9,324 nucleotides of DNA from JACQFZ01 sp036381895. GTDB lineage: Bacteria; Pseudomonadota; Gammaproteobacteria; Acidiferrobacterales; Sulfurifustaceae. Below are positions 1 through 6,617 of the stretch, one piece after another. The notes beneath the pieces were generated by a model that ran no database searches, was not told the DNA's origin, and was given only the letters and a program-made list of their open reading frames with translations. Both the position numbers and the translations under genes were made by a program. Each line of letters begins with the position of its first letter. Within the stretch, counting starts at the first letter, position 1. Where the stretch lies: positions 1 through 9,324 of the forward strand of contig DASVBY010000012.1 of NCBI GenBank assembly GCA_036381895.1, read 5' to 3'.

Positions 1-680
1 GGCCAGGCGGCGCGCACTGCTTCGGTCACCTCGAGCGCGAAGCGCATGCGTCCCGCGAGATCGCCGCCGTAGCCGTCCGTGCGCTGGTTGGACAGCGGCG
101 AGAGGAAGCTGTGGATCAGGTAGCCGTGCGCGCCGTGAATCTCCGCGATCTCGAACCCGGCCGCGAGCGCCCGTTTCGCCCCGGCGGCAAAGGCGGCAAT
201 GACCGCATCGATGTCGGCGCGCTCCATCGCCTTCGGCTCGAGCCAGCCTTCGGCCATCGGCGCGGACGTCGGTCCGATGATCTCCCACGCGGTCTCGCCG
301 CGCGCGGCATCTTCCGCCGTGAGCGCGGCATTGCCGTACCAGGGACGCTGCATGCTCGCCTTGCGCCCGGCGTGCGCGAGCTGGATCGCGGGCAGCGCGC
401 CGTGCGTCTTGAGGAAGGCGGCGACGCGTGCGAGCGCCGCGCCGTGCGCGTCCGACCAGATGCCGACGTCGCCGTGCGTGATGCGCCCACGCGCCTCGAC
501 CGCGGTGGCCTCGACGAACACGACGCCGGCGCCGCCGAGCGCGAACTTCCCGAGGTGCACCAGGTGCCAGTCGCCGGCCATGCCGTCGACGGCGGAGTAG
601 GTGCACATCGGCGAGATCACGACGCGGTTGCGCGCGGTCACGCCGCGCAGTGTGATGGGCGTGAAGAGCTTTGCGGTCAC
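1..680 (-). CDS. Old Yellow Enzyme family NADH:flavin oxidoreductase, YqjM-like (3' end outside window)
   Basis: This is an FMN-dependent ene-reductase of the Old Yellow Enzyme family, which reduces the C=C bond of alpha,beta-unsaturated carbonyl compounds with NAD(P)H; it should be cytosolic. I translated the first 226 codons. They read SPMCTYSA with Cys26 and Tyr28 at the exact positions of the flavin-tuning Cys and Tyr of Bacillus YqjM, then DWHLVHLGKFALGGAG (residues 37-52), QLAHAGRKAS (100-109) and HGAHGYLIHSFLSPLSN, where His182 and His185 correspond to the substrate-binding His pair. RTDGYGG follows at 200-206. The GTG start at 680 is chosen because GGAGG lies 8 nt upstream and no ATG occurs in frame. 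The gene starts 16 bp after the stop of the thioesterase gene, so the two are probably co-transcribed. The C-terminal part of the barrel is beyond the window edge. The physiological substrate cannot be read from the sequence. Confidence 0.93.
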   Translation of the reverse strand, partial: MTAKLFTPITLRGVTARNRVVISPMCTYSAVDGMAGDWHLVHLGKFALGGAGVVFVEATAVEARGRITHGDVGIWSDAHGAALARVAAFLKTHGALPAIQLAHAGRKASMQRPWYGNAALTAEDAARGETAWEIIGPTSAPMAEGWLEPKAMERADIDAVIAAFAAGAKRALAAGFEIAEIHGAHGYLIHSFLSPLSNQRTDGYGGDLAGRMRFALEVTEAVRAAW

Positions 681-696
681 GAGCCGATCCTCCGCG

Positions 697-1524
697 TCAT
701 TCCTTGAACCACACGATCTGCTGCGTGGTCGCGAGCAGCCGGCCGCGCCCCCAGAGCTGTCCCTCCTGGTCGAAGTAGCCCTTGTGGAAGACCTGCCCCT
801 GAGCGACGCCGAGCACAGGTTCGGTGCCCTGCGCCGCCACTTCGCCGGCATCGGCGTGGAAATACACGTTCAGCGACACGGTCGCGATCGGCACGAAGCG
901 CGGGCGGCGCAGGAACAGCCGCGGCGCGAATGCATCGCTGTAGGCGACGAGCGCCGGAAAATCGACCGGCCGCGCCGGCGCATCGCTGATCCAGTTGTAC
1001 GTGAGGCTGTCCGGGTTCTCCTCCCGGGCCCTGCCGCGCAGGTAGCGAATGTCGTAGGCGCTCGGCCAGCGCATGACCTCGTTCGGCGGCCGGAAGCTCG
1101 TCCCGGCCTCGGGCGGCGGCACGCTCGGCGGCGCGGCCTCGGTCAAGCTCCAGGTGGGACGGCGCACCCCGAAAAATGCGATCGCGGACGTCGTTACCTC
1201 GCCACCCTGAAGGATTTCGACCGACCAATGCTGCGTCGAGCGGTTCGAGCGAATCAGGCGCGGCACCACGAAGAATTCGCCCGGCTGTATGGCCGCCACG
1301 AAGTTGACCGTGAGCGACACCGGGTCGCCGATGCGCTCGCGCTGGACCATCAACCCGTTCAGTGCGACCGCGGCGGTCACACCGCCGAACGGGCTCACCA
1401 TGTTCCAGTAGGCCTCGTGCGTGTGGCCGCGCAGGCGCCCGTCCGGCAGCGGTTCGAGCGCCATAGCCTGATCGAAAGGATGCACCGCCGCCGCGGGCGC
1501 GCCGGCGGCCTGGGACTCACTCAT
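697..1524 (-). CDS. TesB-like acyl-CoA thioesterase (double hotdog)
   Basis: This 275-residue protein matches the TesB-like double-hotdog acyl-CoA thioesterases, which hydrolyse acyl-CoA to free acid and CoA. The first hotdog has the typical SPFGGVTAAVALNG helix start (residues 44-57) and FVAAIQPGEF. The second has VSLNVYFHADAG (216-227) and ends with ATTQQIVWF (265-273). Asp197 in AYSDAF, Thr215/Ser217 and Gln268/269 sit where the catalytic Asp-Thr-Gln set of E. coli TesB is expected; that equivalence is inferred by eye. The ATG at 1524 is preceded by AAGGTG about 6 nt upstream. It is the first gene of a likely two-gene unit with the ene-reductase, which suggests degradation of an unsaturated or cyclic acyl-CoA compound, though the substrate is unknown. 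It could equally be annotated as a generic thioesterase family protein (4HBT_3 type). Confidence 0.88.
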   Translation of the reverse strand: MSESQAAGAPAAAVHPFDQAMALEPLPDGRLRGHTHEAYWNMVSPFGGVTAAVALNGLMVQRERIGDPVSLTVNFVAAIQPGEFFVVPRLIRSNRSTQHWSVEILQGGEVTTSAIAFFGVRRPTWSLTEAAPPSVPPPEAGTSFRPPNEVMRWPSAYDIRYLRGRAREENPDSLTYNWISDAPARPVDFPALVAYSDAFAPRLFLRRPRFVPIATVSLNVYFHADAGEVAAQGTEPVLGVAQGQVFHKGYFDQEGQLWGRGRLLATTQQIVWFKE

Positions 1525-1583
1525 GCAACACCTTACTCGGGACGAATGGAATTCGGGGCCCTTCTTTTAACAGCTTGCCGCCC

Positions 1584-1595
1584 GGCGTGCACGCC
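1584..1595. promoter_or_regulatory. 12-bp palindrome, candidate operator
   Basis: GGCGTGCACGCC is a perfect palindrome about 60 bp upstream of the thioesterase start. Flanking CCC and GGG extend the symmetry if one C is bulged. A dimeric repressor site is possible, but chance is a real alternative in DNA this GC-rich. Confidence 0.3.
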
Positions 1596-1649
1596 CGGGG
1601 AGCTTACGCCGACCCGCCGGGCGGACCGCTCCGATGCAGGGAGGAACAG

Positions 1650-1668
1650 GCGTCTCGACGCGAGACGC
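1650..1668. repeat. Inverted repeat, 8-bp arms, 3-nt loop
   Basis: GCGTCTCG (1650-1657), loop ACG, CGAGACGC (1661-1668). No T-run follows on either strand, so it is not an intrinsic terminator. It could be an operator or an mRNA hairpin in the polymerase leader. Confidence 0.35.
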
Positions 1669-1798
1669 GCCCGGCTCGCCGACGGACAGGCCTGCAGTGC
1701 AGCACTAGCGACGGCGCGCTTCGCGGACGCGGATTTCCCCCCGCTTCGCGCCGTCAAATCTCCCGAGGAGTCCAGTGCACCCCGGGACGCCGCTACCG

Positions 1799-1804
1799 CG
1801 AGGG
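1799..1804 (+). promoter_or_regulatory. Ribosome binding site fixing the polymerase start
   Basis: GAGGG lies at 1800-1804, 8 nt upstream of the ATG at 1813. This site selects ATG 1813 over any start in the roughly 400 in-frame codons that stay open upstream, opposite the thioesterase gene. Confidence 0.7.
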
Positions 1805-1812
1805 ATGACGCT

Positions 1813-3102
1813 ATGACCGCCGCCACGGACTACGAGCGGCTGACGATCGACGGCCGCGAGGTGACGATTTCCAACCCGCGCAAGGTGCTGTTCCCGGCGG
1901 CGGGCTACACGAAGCTCGATCTCGTGCGCTACTACCTCGCGGTCGCCGACGGGGCGCTGCGCGCCGCCGGCGGGCGGCCGAACATGCTCGTGCGCTATCC
2001 CGACGGCGTCGAGCGCGAGTTCTTCTATCAGAAGCGCGCGCCGCGCTCGCGCCCCGAATGGATCGACGTCGTCGAGCTGCGCTTTCCGTCCGGACGCTCC
2101 GCGGAAGAAGTCGTGCCGCGCGACGCGGCCGGGCTCGCGTGGCTCGCGAACCTCGCGTGCCTCGAGCTGCACCCGCACCCCGTGCGCGCGGACGATCTCG
2201 AGCACCCGGACGAGCTGCGAGTCGATCTCGATCCGGTGCCCGGCGTCGCGTGGCCGCAGGTGCGCGAGGTCGCCCGGATCGTCCGCAGCGCGCTCGCCGA
2301 TTTCGGCCTCCTCGGCTGGCCCAAGACCTCCGGCAAGCGCGGCCTGCACGTGTATGTCCGCATCGAGCGGCGCTGGACGTTCGAGCAGGTGCGGCGCGCG
2401 GCACTCGCGCTCGCGCGCGACATCGAGCGCCGCGCGCCGCGGCTCGCGACGAGCAAGTGGTGGAAGGAAGAGCGCCACGGCGTCTTCGTCGACTACAACC
2501 AGAACGCGAAGGATCGCACGATGGCGGCTGCCTACTCGGTGCGGCCGACGCCCGACGCGCGCGTTTCGATGCCGCTCGCGTGGGAAGAGCTCGACGTTTG
2601 CGACCCGCGCGACTTCACGCTCGCGACGGTGCCGTCGCGCTTTGCGGCGATCGGCGACCGGCACGCGCACATCGACGAACGACCCGGCGCGCTCGACGGG
2701 CTGCTCGAGCTGGCCGCGCGGCACGAAGGCGAAGGTCTCGGCGATGCGCCCTGGCCGCCGCACTACGCCAAGCAGCGCGGCGAGCCGCCGCGGGTGCAGC
2801 CCTCGCGGCGGCGCACGCCGAAACATCCGCTGCTCGAGATCGCCCGCGCCCGGCGCGAAGCCGATGCACTCGCCGGACTCGAGCGCTGGAAGCGCCGCCA
2901 CCCGGACGCCGCCCGGCACCTCGCGCCGGCCGACGTGCTGGTTGACGCCATGCGCGGGCGCTCGTCGAGCTGGACGCGCGTGCGCGTGAACCTGCAGCAC
3001 GTGCCGGAGCGGCTGCGGCCGCCGCAGGAGCCGCCGGATCCCGACGAGCCGGAGCTCAGCGGGAAACGCCGAACACCTCCGCGAGCGCGTAAGGGGGCGT
3101 GA
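1813..3102 (+). CDS. Stand-alone LigD-type primase-polymerase (Prim-PolC/PolD1-like)
   Basis: This 429-residue protein is the polymerase module of the LigD family (archaeo-eukaryotic primase superfamily) without ligase or phosphoesterase domains. Such enzymes fill short gaps, often preferring ribonucleotides, in NHEJ or base-excision repair. Conserved elements are ISNPRKVLFP (residues 19-28), REFFYQKRAP, the metal-binding RVDLDPVPG with Asp138 and Asp140, ELHPHP with His120, SGKRGLHVYV with Ser173, Lys175 and His179, and the third metal ligand Asp227 in VFVDYNQNAKDRTMAAAYSVRP. SMPLAWEEL closes the core. All the catalytic residues I know to be conserved in LigD polymerases are present, so it should be active. 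A C-terminal extension of about 130 residues follows the core, with a recognisable ALAGLERWKRRHPDA / LVDAMRGRSSSWTRVRVNL region; I recall similar tails in actinobacterial homologues. Its last 47 bp overlap the 3' end of the convergent ligase gene, its likely functional partner. Confidence 0.93.
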   Translation: MTAATDYERLTIDGREVTISNPRKVLFPAAGYTKLDLVRYYLAVADGALRAAGGRPNMLVRYPDGVEREFFYQKRAPRSRPEWIDVVELRFPSGRSAEEVVPRDAAGLAWLANLACLELHPHPVRADDLEHPDELRVDLDPVPGVAWPQVREVARIVRSALADFGLLGWPKTSGKRGLHVYVRIERRWTFEQVRRAALALARDIERRAPRLATSKWWKEERHGVFVDYNQNAKDRTMAAAYSVRPTPDARVSMPLAWEELDVCDPRDFTLATVPSRFAAIGDRHAHIDERPGALDGLLELAARHEGEGLGDAPWPPHYAKQRGEPPRVQPSRRRTPKHPLLEIARARREADALAGLERWKRRHPDAARHLAPADVLVDAMRGRSSSWTRVRVNLQHVPERLRPPQEPPDPDEPELSGKRRTPPRARKGA

Positions 3103-4204
3103 CCTCGAGCTGGTCGTAGCGGCAGTCGCGCGGGCGCTTGTCCGGGCGCCAGCGCAGGAAGGTCGCGGCATGGCGGAAGCGCTCGCCCTGCAGGTGGTCG
3201 TACTTCACCTCGCACACCCGCTCGATGCGCAGCGGCTCCCACGCGAGATCCTTCCCCGCGCTCCAGCGGCTGTGTGCGCCCGGCATCCGCCGCGCGCCGT
3301 CGCTTGCGCCCGCCCAGTCCTTCCAGGGATGGTCCGCGAACGCGCGCTCGCGCAGCGGTGCGAGCTCTTCGACCAGCTGCCGCCGTTGCGCCTCGGTGAA
3401 AGAGGACGTCACGCCGACGTGCTGCAGCCGCCCGTGCCCGTCGTAGAGGCCGAGGAGCAGCGAGCCCACCGCGCTCCGCCCACCCCGGTACCAGCGGAAG
3501 CCCGCGACCACGCAGTCGGCCGTACGTGCATGCTTTACCTTGACCATCGCGCGCTTGCCGGGCTCGTAGGGATGATCGATTGGTTTCGCCACGACGCCGT
3601 CGAGCCCCGCACCCTCGAAGCTCTCGAGCCATTCGAGCGCGACCGCGCGGTCCACGGTGGCAGGTGTCACGTACACCGGGGGTTCGGCCGCGCCGAGCAA
3701 GCGCTCGAGCGCGGCGCGGCGTGTGCGCTGCGGCTCGGCGCGCAGGTCGCGGCCATCCGCGGCGAGGAGATCGAAAGCGACGAAGGAAGCCGGCGTTTCG
3801 CGCGCGAGCTTCGCGACGCGCGAGGCGGCCGGATGGAGCCGGAGCTGCAGCGCCTCGAAGTCGAGCCCGCTCGGCGTCGCGATCACGATCTCGCCGTCGA
3901 GCACGCACCCGGCCGGGAGCCTTTCGAGAAACGCGTCATGCAGCTCGGGAAAGTAGCGATCGAGCGGCCGCAGGTCGCGGCTCTGGATGTACACATCGTT
4001 CGTGCTGCGAAAGACGAGCGCCCGGAAGCCGTCCCACTTTGGCTCGTACAGAAAGCCGTTCGCGGGCGGCAGCTCGAGTGCGAGTTTCGCGAGCATCGGC
4101 GCGATCGGGGGCGCGATCGCAAAACGCGCGCCCGGCCGCTGCGAGGCGGGTTTCGCCGCCGCTCGGACTCCCGTTCTCTCGTTGCGCGGCTGCCGCGGCG
4201 CCAT
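3056..4204 (-). CDS. ligC: ATP-dependent DNA ligase, LigC type
   Basis: This 382-residue ATP-dependent DNA ligase seals nicks by forming a ligase-AMP intermediate. Motif I is EPKWDGFR with the adenylated Lys56, LDGEIV (102-107) is motif III, FVAFDLL (141-147) motif IIIa, GAGLDGVVAK (198-207) motif IV and MVKVKH (220-225) motif V. An OB-fold domain follows and ends with RHAATFLRWRPDK, a motif VI-like segment. Length and domain order match mycobacterial LigC, a compact ligase that works with Prim-PolC in base-excision repair; the convergent neighbour is exactly that kind of polymerase. The frame is open back to an ATG at 4291, but ATG 4204 is preferred because the extra 29 residues look non-conserved and a TATTAT box lies between the two starts. 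Neither start has a good Shine-Dalgarno site. The N-terminal 28 residues after ATG 4204 are also basic and low in homology. Confidence 0.93.
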   Translation of the reverse strand: MAPRQPRNERTGVRAAAKPASQRPGARFAIAPPIAPMLAKLALELPPANGFLYEPKWDGFRALVFRSTNDVYIQSRDLRPLDRYFPELHDAFLERLPAGCVLDGEIVIATPSGLDFEALQLRLHPAASRVAKLARETPASFVAFDLLAADGRDLRAEPQRTRRAALERLLGAAEPPVYVTPATVDRAVALEWLESFEGAGLDGVVAKPIDHPYEPGKRAMVKVKHARTADCVVAGFRWYRGGRSAVGSLLLGLYDGHGRLQHVGVTSSFTEAQRRQLVEELAPLRERAFADHPWKDWAGASDGARRMPGAHSRWSAGKDLAWEPLRIERVCEVKYDHLQGERFRHAATFLRWRPDKRPRDCRYDQLEVTPPYALAEVFGVSR

Positions 4205-4562
4205 CACTCGCTCGCTCGGCTGTCCTCGACCGGCAGTTGATAATAACGACCCGCCCTTCCCGGCCCTATCCGTACGGTGCCTGATACGCACCTGTCCGAT
4301 TCAGCGGGCGGCTTGTGAACCGGGATGGAGCTGCGTACTTATAGAAGCCGAGTACGGCCGAAATGCGTCGCATGTCGGCGGAGCGGAAGCCTTGCCCGTG
4401 CTGATCGCGAACCGTAGATTCCGCCGCGCGCTTGTTCGCAAGGAAGAGGAACTGTCCCTGTCCGCCGGTCGAGCCGGACTCCGCAGCCACATCGCCCGGG
4501 CCTGGTTGCACGGAGCGCTCTGGCCCCCGATCATTTCAACTGACGTCCGACGCTACTGCACC
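4205..4562. other. Divergent intergenic spacer, ligase / DUF2971
   Basis: This spacer of 358 bp lies between the divergent ligase and DUF2971 genes. It contains a TATTAT box for the ligase side and an 8-bp palindrome CCGTACGG at 4270-4277. A minus-strand open frame (4266-4511, 81 codons) and the in-frame extension of the DUF2971 gene cross it, but neither has a ribosome binding site or family resemblance that I can support. No RNA gene was recognised. Confidence 0.5.
4240..4245 (-). promoter_or_regulatory. Candidate -10 box of the ligase gene
   Basis: The minus strand reads TATTAT (5 of 6 match to TATAAT), 35 nt upstream of ATG 4204. No matching -35 hexamer is evident 17 nt upstream. If used, transcription would begin downstream of ATG 4291, supporting the shorter protein. 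Confidence 0.3.
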
Positions 4563-5465
4563 ATGTCCGAGTTGCCCAAGCTTCCCCTCTCCTACCGTGA
4601 CATCGACGGCTGGGAGTACTTCGCGGTCGAGCCGCCCGAGTGGCTCTACCACTACACCACGCTCACGAATGCCGGCCACATCTTCAAGAGCAAGTCGCTC
4701 TGGCTCACCAAGATCCAGTACCTGAACGACGAGACCGAGCTCAAGATCGCGATCACCTGCTTTCGCCGTGCGATCGAGGCGGCCATCGAAATCGAACCCG
4801 ACGAAGGGAAGCGCGAGCTGTACCGGCGCACGGCCGACCAGGTCGACTCCTTCGAGCAGACCAACATCTGCGTCGGGAGCTTCTGCGACAGCGGCGATCT
4901 CCTGAGCCAGTGGCGCTCCTACGGGAGCAGCGGCGGCGGCGTCGCGCTCGGATTCCGCGGCGCGCGCCTGAGCGAGATCCAGAAGCGCGGCTACTTGAAC
5001 GTCTGGCGCTGCGTCTACGACCCCGAGAAGCAGAACCGCCTCGCGCAGGGCCTCGTGCGCCAGCTCGCCCGGTCCTACGACCTGCTGCGCGCGCACGCGG
5101 GCGGGGAGCTATCGGAGCAGCTAAAGACCGCGCTGATCGAGCGCTTCAGCACCACCTTCCTGCGGGTCGCGCCCGTCTTCAAGAACGAGCACTTCGCGGA
5201 AGAACGCGAATGGCGCGTGGTGACGGTACCGATGAAGAGCGACGACCCGAACTACCGCGCGATCGTCTCCGACGAGTGGGTCGCGCAGGTGTACATCCTC
5301 ACCTTCGACCCGCCTCCCGGCCGCAAGCACGACTTCATCGGCCGCGTGACCATCGGCCCCACGACGAGCCCCGAGCGCGTCTGCAGCACGCTCAAGATTT
5401 TCGCCATGAAGGAGGATTTCGAGCCAATCGAGTGCTCGAAGTCGGCGATACCGTTCCGGGGTTAG
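4563..5465 (+). CDS. DUF2971 domain protein
   Basis: This 300-residue soluble protein belongs to the DUF2971 family, which has no established biochemical function. Family hallmarks are LYHYTTLTNAGHIFKSKSLW (residues 28-47), KIQYLNDETE (50-59), CVGSFCDSGDLLSQWRSYG (103-121), GVALGF (126-131), FKNEHFAEEREWRVV (206-220) and a C-terminal IGPTTSPE (264-271). The His30-Tyr-Thr start, the LND element and the late Glu-rich EREW segment recall the His...Glu layout of DarT-like ADP-ribosyltransferases; that is my inference from pattern alone. The ATG at 4563 is chosen because homology starts soon after it. No Shine-Dalgarno site is visible, and the frame stays open 192 codons upstream over sequence that antisenses the ligase. 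GC content is as high as in the repair genes. DUF2971 genes often lie in accessory or defence-rich regions, and here one stands next to two HNH endonuclease genes. Confidence 0.87.
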   Translation: MSELPKLPLSYRDIDGWEYFAVEPPEWLYHYTTLTNAGHIFKSKSLWLTKIQYLNDETELKIAITCFRRAIEAAIEIEPDEGKRELYRRTADQVDSFEQTNICVGSFCDSGDLLSQWRSYGSSGGGVALGFRGARLSEIQKRGYLNVWRCVYDPEKQNRLAQGLVRQLARSYDLLRAHAGGELSEQLKTALIERFSTTFLRVAPVFKNEHFAEEREWRVVTVPMKSDDPNYRAIVSDEWVAQVYILTFDPPPGRKHDFIGRVTIGPTTSPERVCSTLKIFAMKEDFEPIECSKSAIPFRG

Positions 5466-5490
5466 TTAACGAATCTGCGTAAGCGGCCGC

Positions 5491-5504
5491 CCGGCCGGAG
5501 CCGG
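5491..5504. repeat. Short GC-rich hairpin
   Basis: CCGGC (5491-5495), loop CGGA, GCCGG (5500-5504), about 25 bp after the DUF2971 stop. No T-run follows, so it is at most a Rho-type or 3'-end-stabilising structure. Confidence 0.3.
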
Positions 5505-5513
5505 CTAGCGAAT

Positions 5514-5540
5514 GGATTGGGTCGCTGTCCCCTTACTTCG
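5514..5540. repeat. GGGGACAG-containing REP-like segment
   Basis: The minus strand reads GTAAGGGGACAGCGACCC (5519-5536). Strings of this kind are, as I recall, scattered in proteobacterial genomes around REP-associated Y1 transposase genes. No transposase is present in the window, so this would be a remnant or a dispersed repeat copy. The call rests on memory of the motif, not on an alignment. Confidence 0.22.
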
Positions 5541-5550
5541 ATACCCCGAT

Positions 5551-5576
5551 GTCGAAGGCTGACAGCCTTCTTTGAC
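5551..5576 (+). terminator. Hairpin, candidate terminator of the DUF2971 gene
   Basis: Perfect 7-bp stem GAAGGCT (5554-5560), loop GAC, AGCCTTC (5564-5570), followed by TTT on the plus strand. GTC at 5551-5553 and GAC at 5574-5576 can extend the stem around the three Ts. The T-run is short. It lies 88 bp past the DUF2971 stop and before the convergent HNH operon; on the minus strand no T-run follows. Confidence 0.5.
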
Positions 5577-5696
5577 TTGGTAACTTTCTTACACACAACG
5601 CGCAACGGTGCATTCTCCCTACGACCGTCACGATGATGATCACACCGTATCTCTTCGTAACGCTTACCCTCGATACGTCATTGCTATTCCTGTTCC

Positions 5697-6617
5697 TCAC
5701 CTAGCTTCGAACTTGAGGAAGCGTTCGTACCGCCGCTCGAGAAACGCTTGGTTCGGCCAGTTCGCTTTGTGTCGCGGCAATATGATTCGCTTGTCGTGCA
5801 TGGCTTTCAGCCCATGTAGCAGCATCGGGCCGTCGGTTTCTTCGAGAATCGCTTTCCGCACTTCGATCGAGTAGTCGGGCCTGATCGCAAGGAACATGCT
5901 GTCGAATGCGGCATGGTGCAGCTTGCAAAGCGCAAGCCCGTTGGGCACGATCGGATCGCCGTCCGGCTCGCTGTCCGGGATGATGTGGGCGGCATCGAGC
6001 AGCTCTTCATGGCGAAGCCGGCAGAGGGCGCACTGCTCCTGGTACGCCTGCAACACCCGTTCGCGAAAGGATCGCTGATGGATACGCTGACGGACCGTGG
6101 TCGTGACGTACGCGCGGCGGGCCTCGACCGTGACGTCCAAGGCGGGAAGAGCTCCGGGCACGTAGCTAGAGAAGCGGGCGTCGTCGACCTCGACCTGAAA
6201 CGTAAGCCGCGCACGATCATCGCCGACGATAAACACAGGCCACGCCGTGAAATACTTGCCTTCGACTATTCGATGGAAGTAGACGAGCGGGACCCGCCCG
6301 GCCATGGCGGCTCTTAGACCTACATTATCCGGATGCTCGGGGTTGGTCCCGCGGTAGCGGTAATGCAACAATCCGTCCTTCGAAAAGCCGTCGTCGTATG
6401 GTCCGCTCGGGACGGTGGCGATGGATAACGGGAGCGTCATCGCTTTGGGCTTGAATATCCCCTGCGGCCCCAAGAGTGGCACCCGAACGCCCTCGAAGTC
6501 GAATCCTCGAGCAAGCAGAGCCCTCGGCAAGACCTCGCCGCCGTGCACCCGCACCTGCTCTTCCAACCATTCGAATGCCGCTCGCCTTACCCTGGCGTCT
6601 CGCTGTAGATCGGTCAT
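5697..6617 (-). CDS. HNH endonuclease with N-terminal ScoMcrA sulfur-binding-domain-like region
   Basis: This 306-residue protein is a probable DNA endonuclease. Its C-terminal zinc-supported HNH domain starts at SFRERVLQAYQEQCALCR and shows Cys196-x2-Cys199, the catalytic-type DAAHIIPD with His211, VPNGLALC with Asn226 and Cys231, and KLHHAAFD with His234/His235. The N-terminal region (about 40-165) carries GPQGIFKPKAM (50-60), LSIATV, PYDDGFSKDGLLHYRYRG (73-90), PEHPDNVGLRAAMAG (93-107) and PLVYFHRIVEGKYFTAWPVF. I recognise this pattern from actinobacterial and proteobacterial HNH proteins and associate it with the sulfur-binding domain of ScoMcrA, which reads phosphorothioate DNA; that assignment is from memory. 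The ATG follows the stop of the upstream HNH gene with no spacer (TGAATG) and has no Shine-Dalgarno site, so translation is probably coupled. It likely acts with that partner in restriction of modified DNA. GC is lower than in flanking genes. Confidence 0.88.
   Translation of the reverse strand: MTDLQRDARVRRAAFEWLEEQVRVHGGEVLPRALLARGFDFEGVRVPLLGPQGIFKPKAMTLPLSIATVPSGPYDDGFSKDGLLHYRYRGTNPEHPDNVGLRAAMAGRVPLVYFHRIVEGKYFTAWPVFIVGDDRARLTFQVEVDDARFSSYVPGALPALDVTVEARRAYVTTTVRQRIHQRSFRERVLQAYQEQCALCRLRHEELLDAAHIIPDSEPDGDPIVPNGLALCKLHHAAFDSMFLAIRPDYSIEVRKAILEETDGPMLLHGLKAMHDKRIILPRHKANWPNQAFLERRYERFLKFEAR

Larger units (their letters stand above)
1525..1812. other. Divergent intergenic spacer with inverted repeats
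   Basis: This 288-bp spacer separates the minus-strand thioesterase gene from the plus-strand polymerase gene and must hold promoters for both. It contains the 12-bp perfect palindrome GGCGTGCACGCC at 1584-1595 and an inverted repeat with 8-bp arms GCGTCTCG / CGAGACGC at 1650-1668 (3-nt loop). No coding sequence is convincing here; the open frames crossing it are Arg/Ala/Pro-rich and unlike any family I know. I see no clear -35/-10 pair. Confidence 0.6.
5466..5696. other. Convergent spacer, start of the low-GC segment
   Basis: This 231-bp spacer separates the convergent DUF2971 and HNH genes. GC falls across it, to 48% for 5641-5700. Apart from the hairpins and GGGGACAG string listed separately, I see no gene; short frames here lack ribosome binding sites and family features. 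No intrinsic terminator for the minus-strand HNH operon was found. Confidence 0.5.

Noticed and set aside
601..1812. 404-codon in-frame extension upstream of the polymerase start
   Set aside because: It lies opposite the thioesterase gene, has no family features, and ATG 1813 has a good ribosome binding site with LigD-polymerase homology starting right after.
1705..3171. 488-codon minus-strand open frame covering the whole polymerase gene
   Set aside because: Arg/Ala/Pro-rich antisense product of a high-GC gene with strong third-position bias; the plus-strand protein has all the catalytic motifs.
3170..4240. 356-codon plus-strand open frame opposite the ligase
   Set aside because: No recognisable motifs, whereas the minus strand encodes all ligase motifs.
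4205..4291. Longer ligase start at ATG 4291
   Set aside because: It adds 29 residues without ligase features, and the only good -10-like box lies downstream of it. Not fully excluded.
4313..4345. TTGTGA ... TATAGA as a promoter for the DUF2971 gene
   Set aside because: The spacer is 21 nt and the site is over 200 nt from the start codon.
3987..4562. 192-codon N-terminal extension of the DUF2971 protein
   Set aside because: It antisenses the ligase 5' half and the spacer, and DUF2971 homology begins only after ATG 4563.
5461..5475. GTTAGTTAAC as an integron attC core
   Set aside because: It does not fit the GTTRRRY / RYYYAAC pair, and no second core site or imperfect stem of attC type is present.
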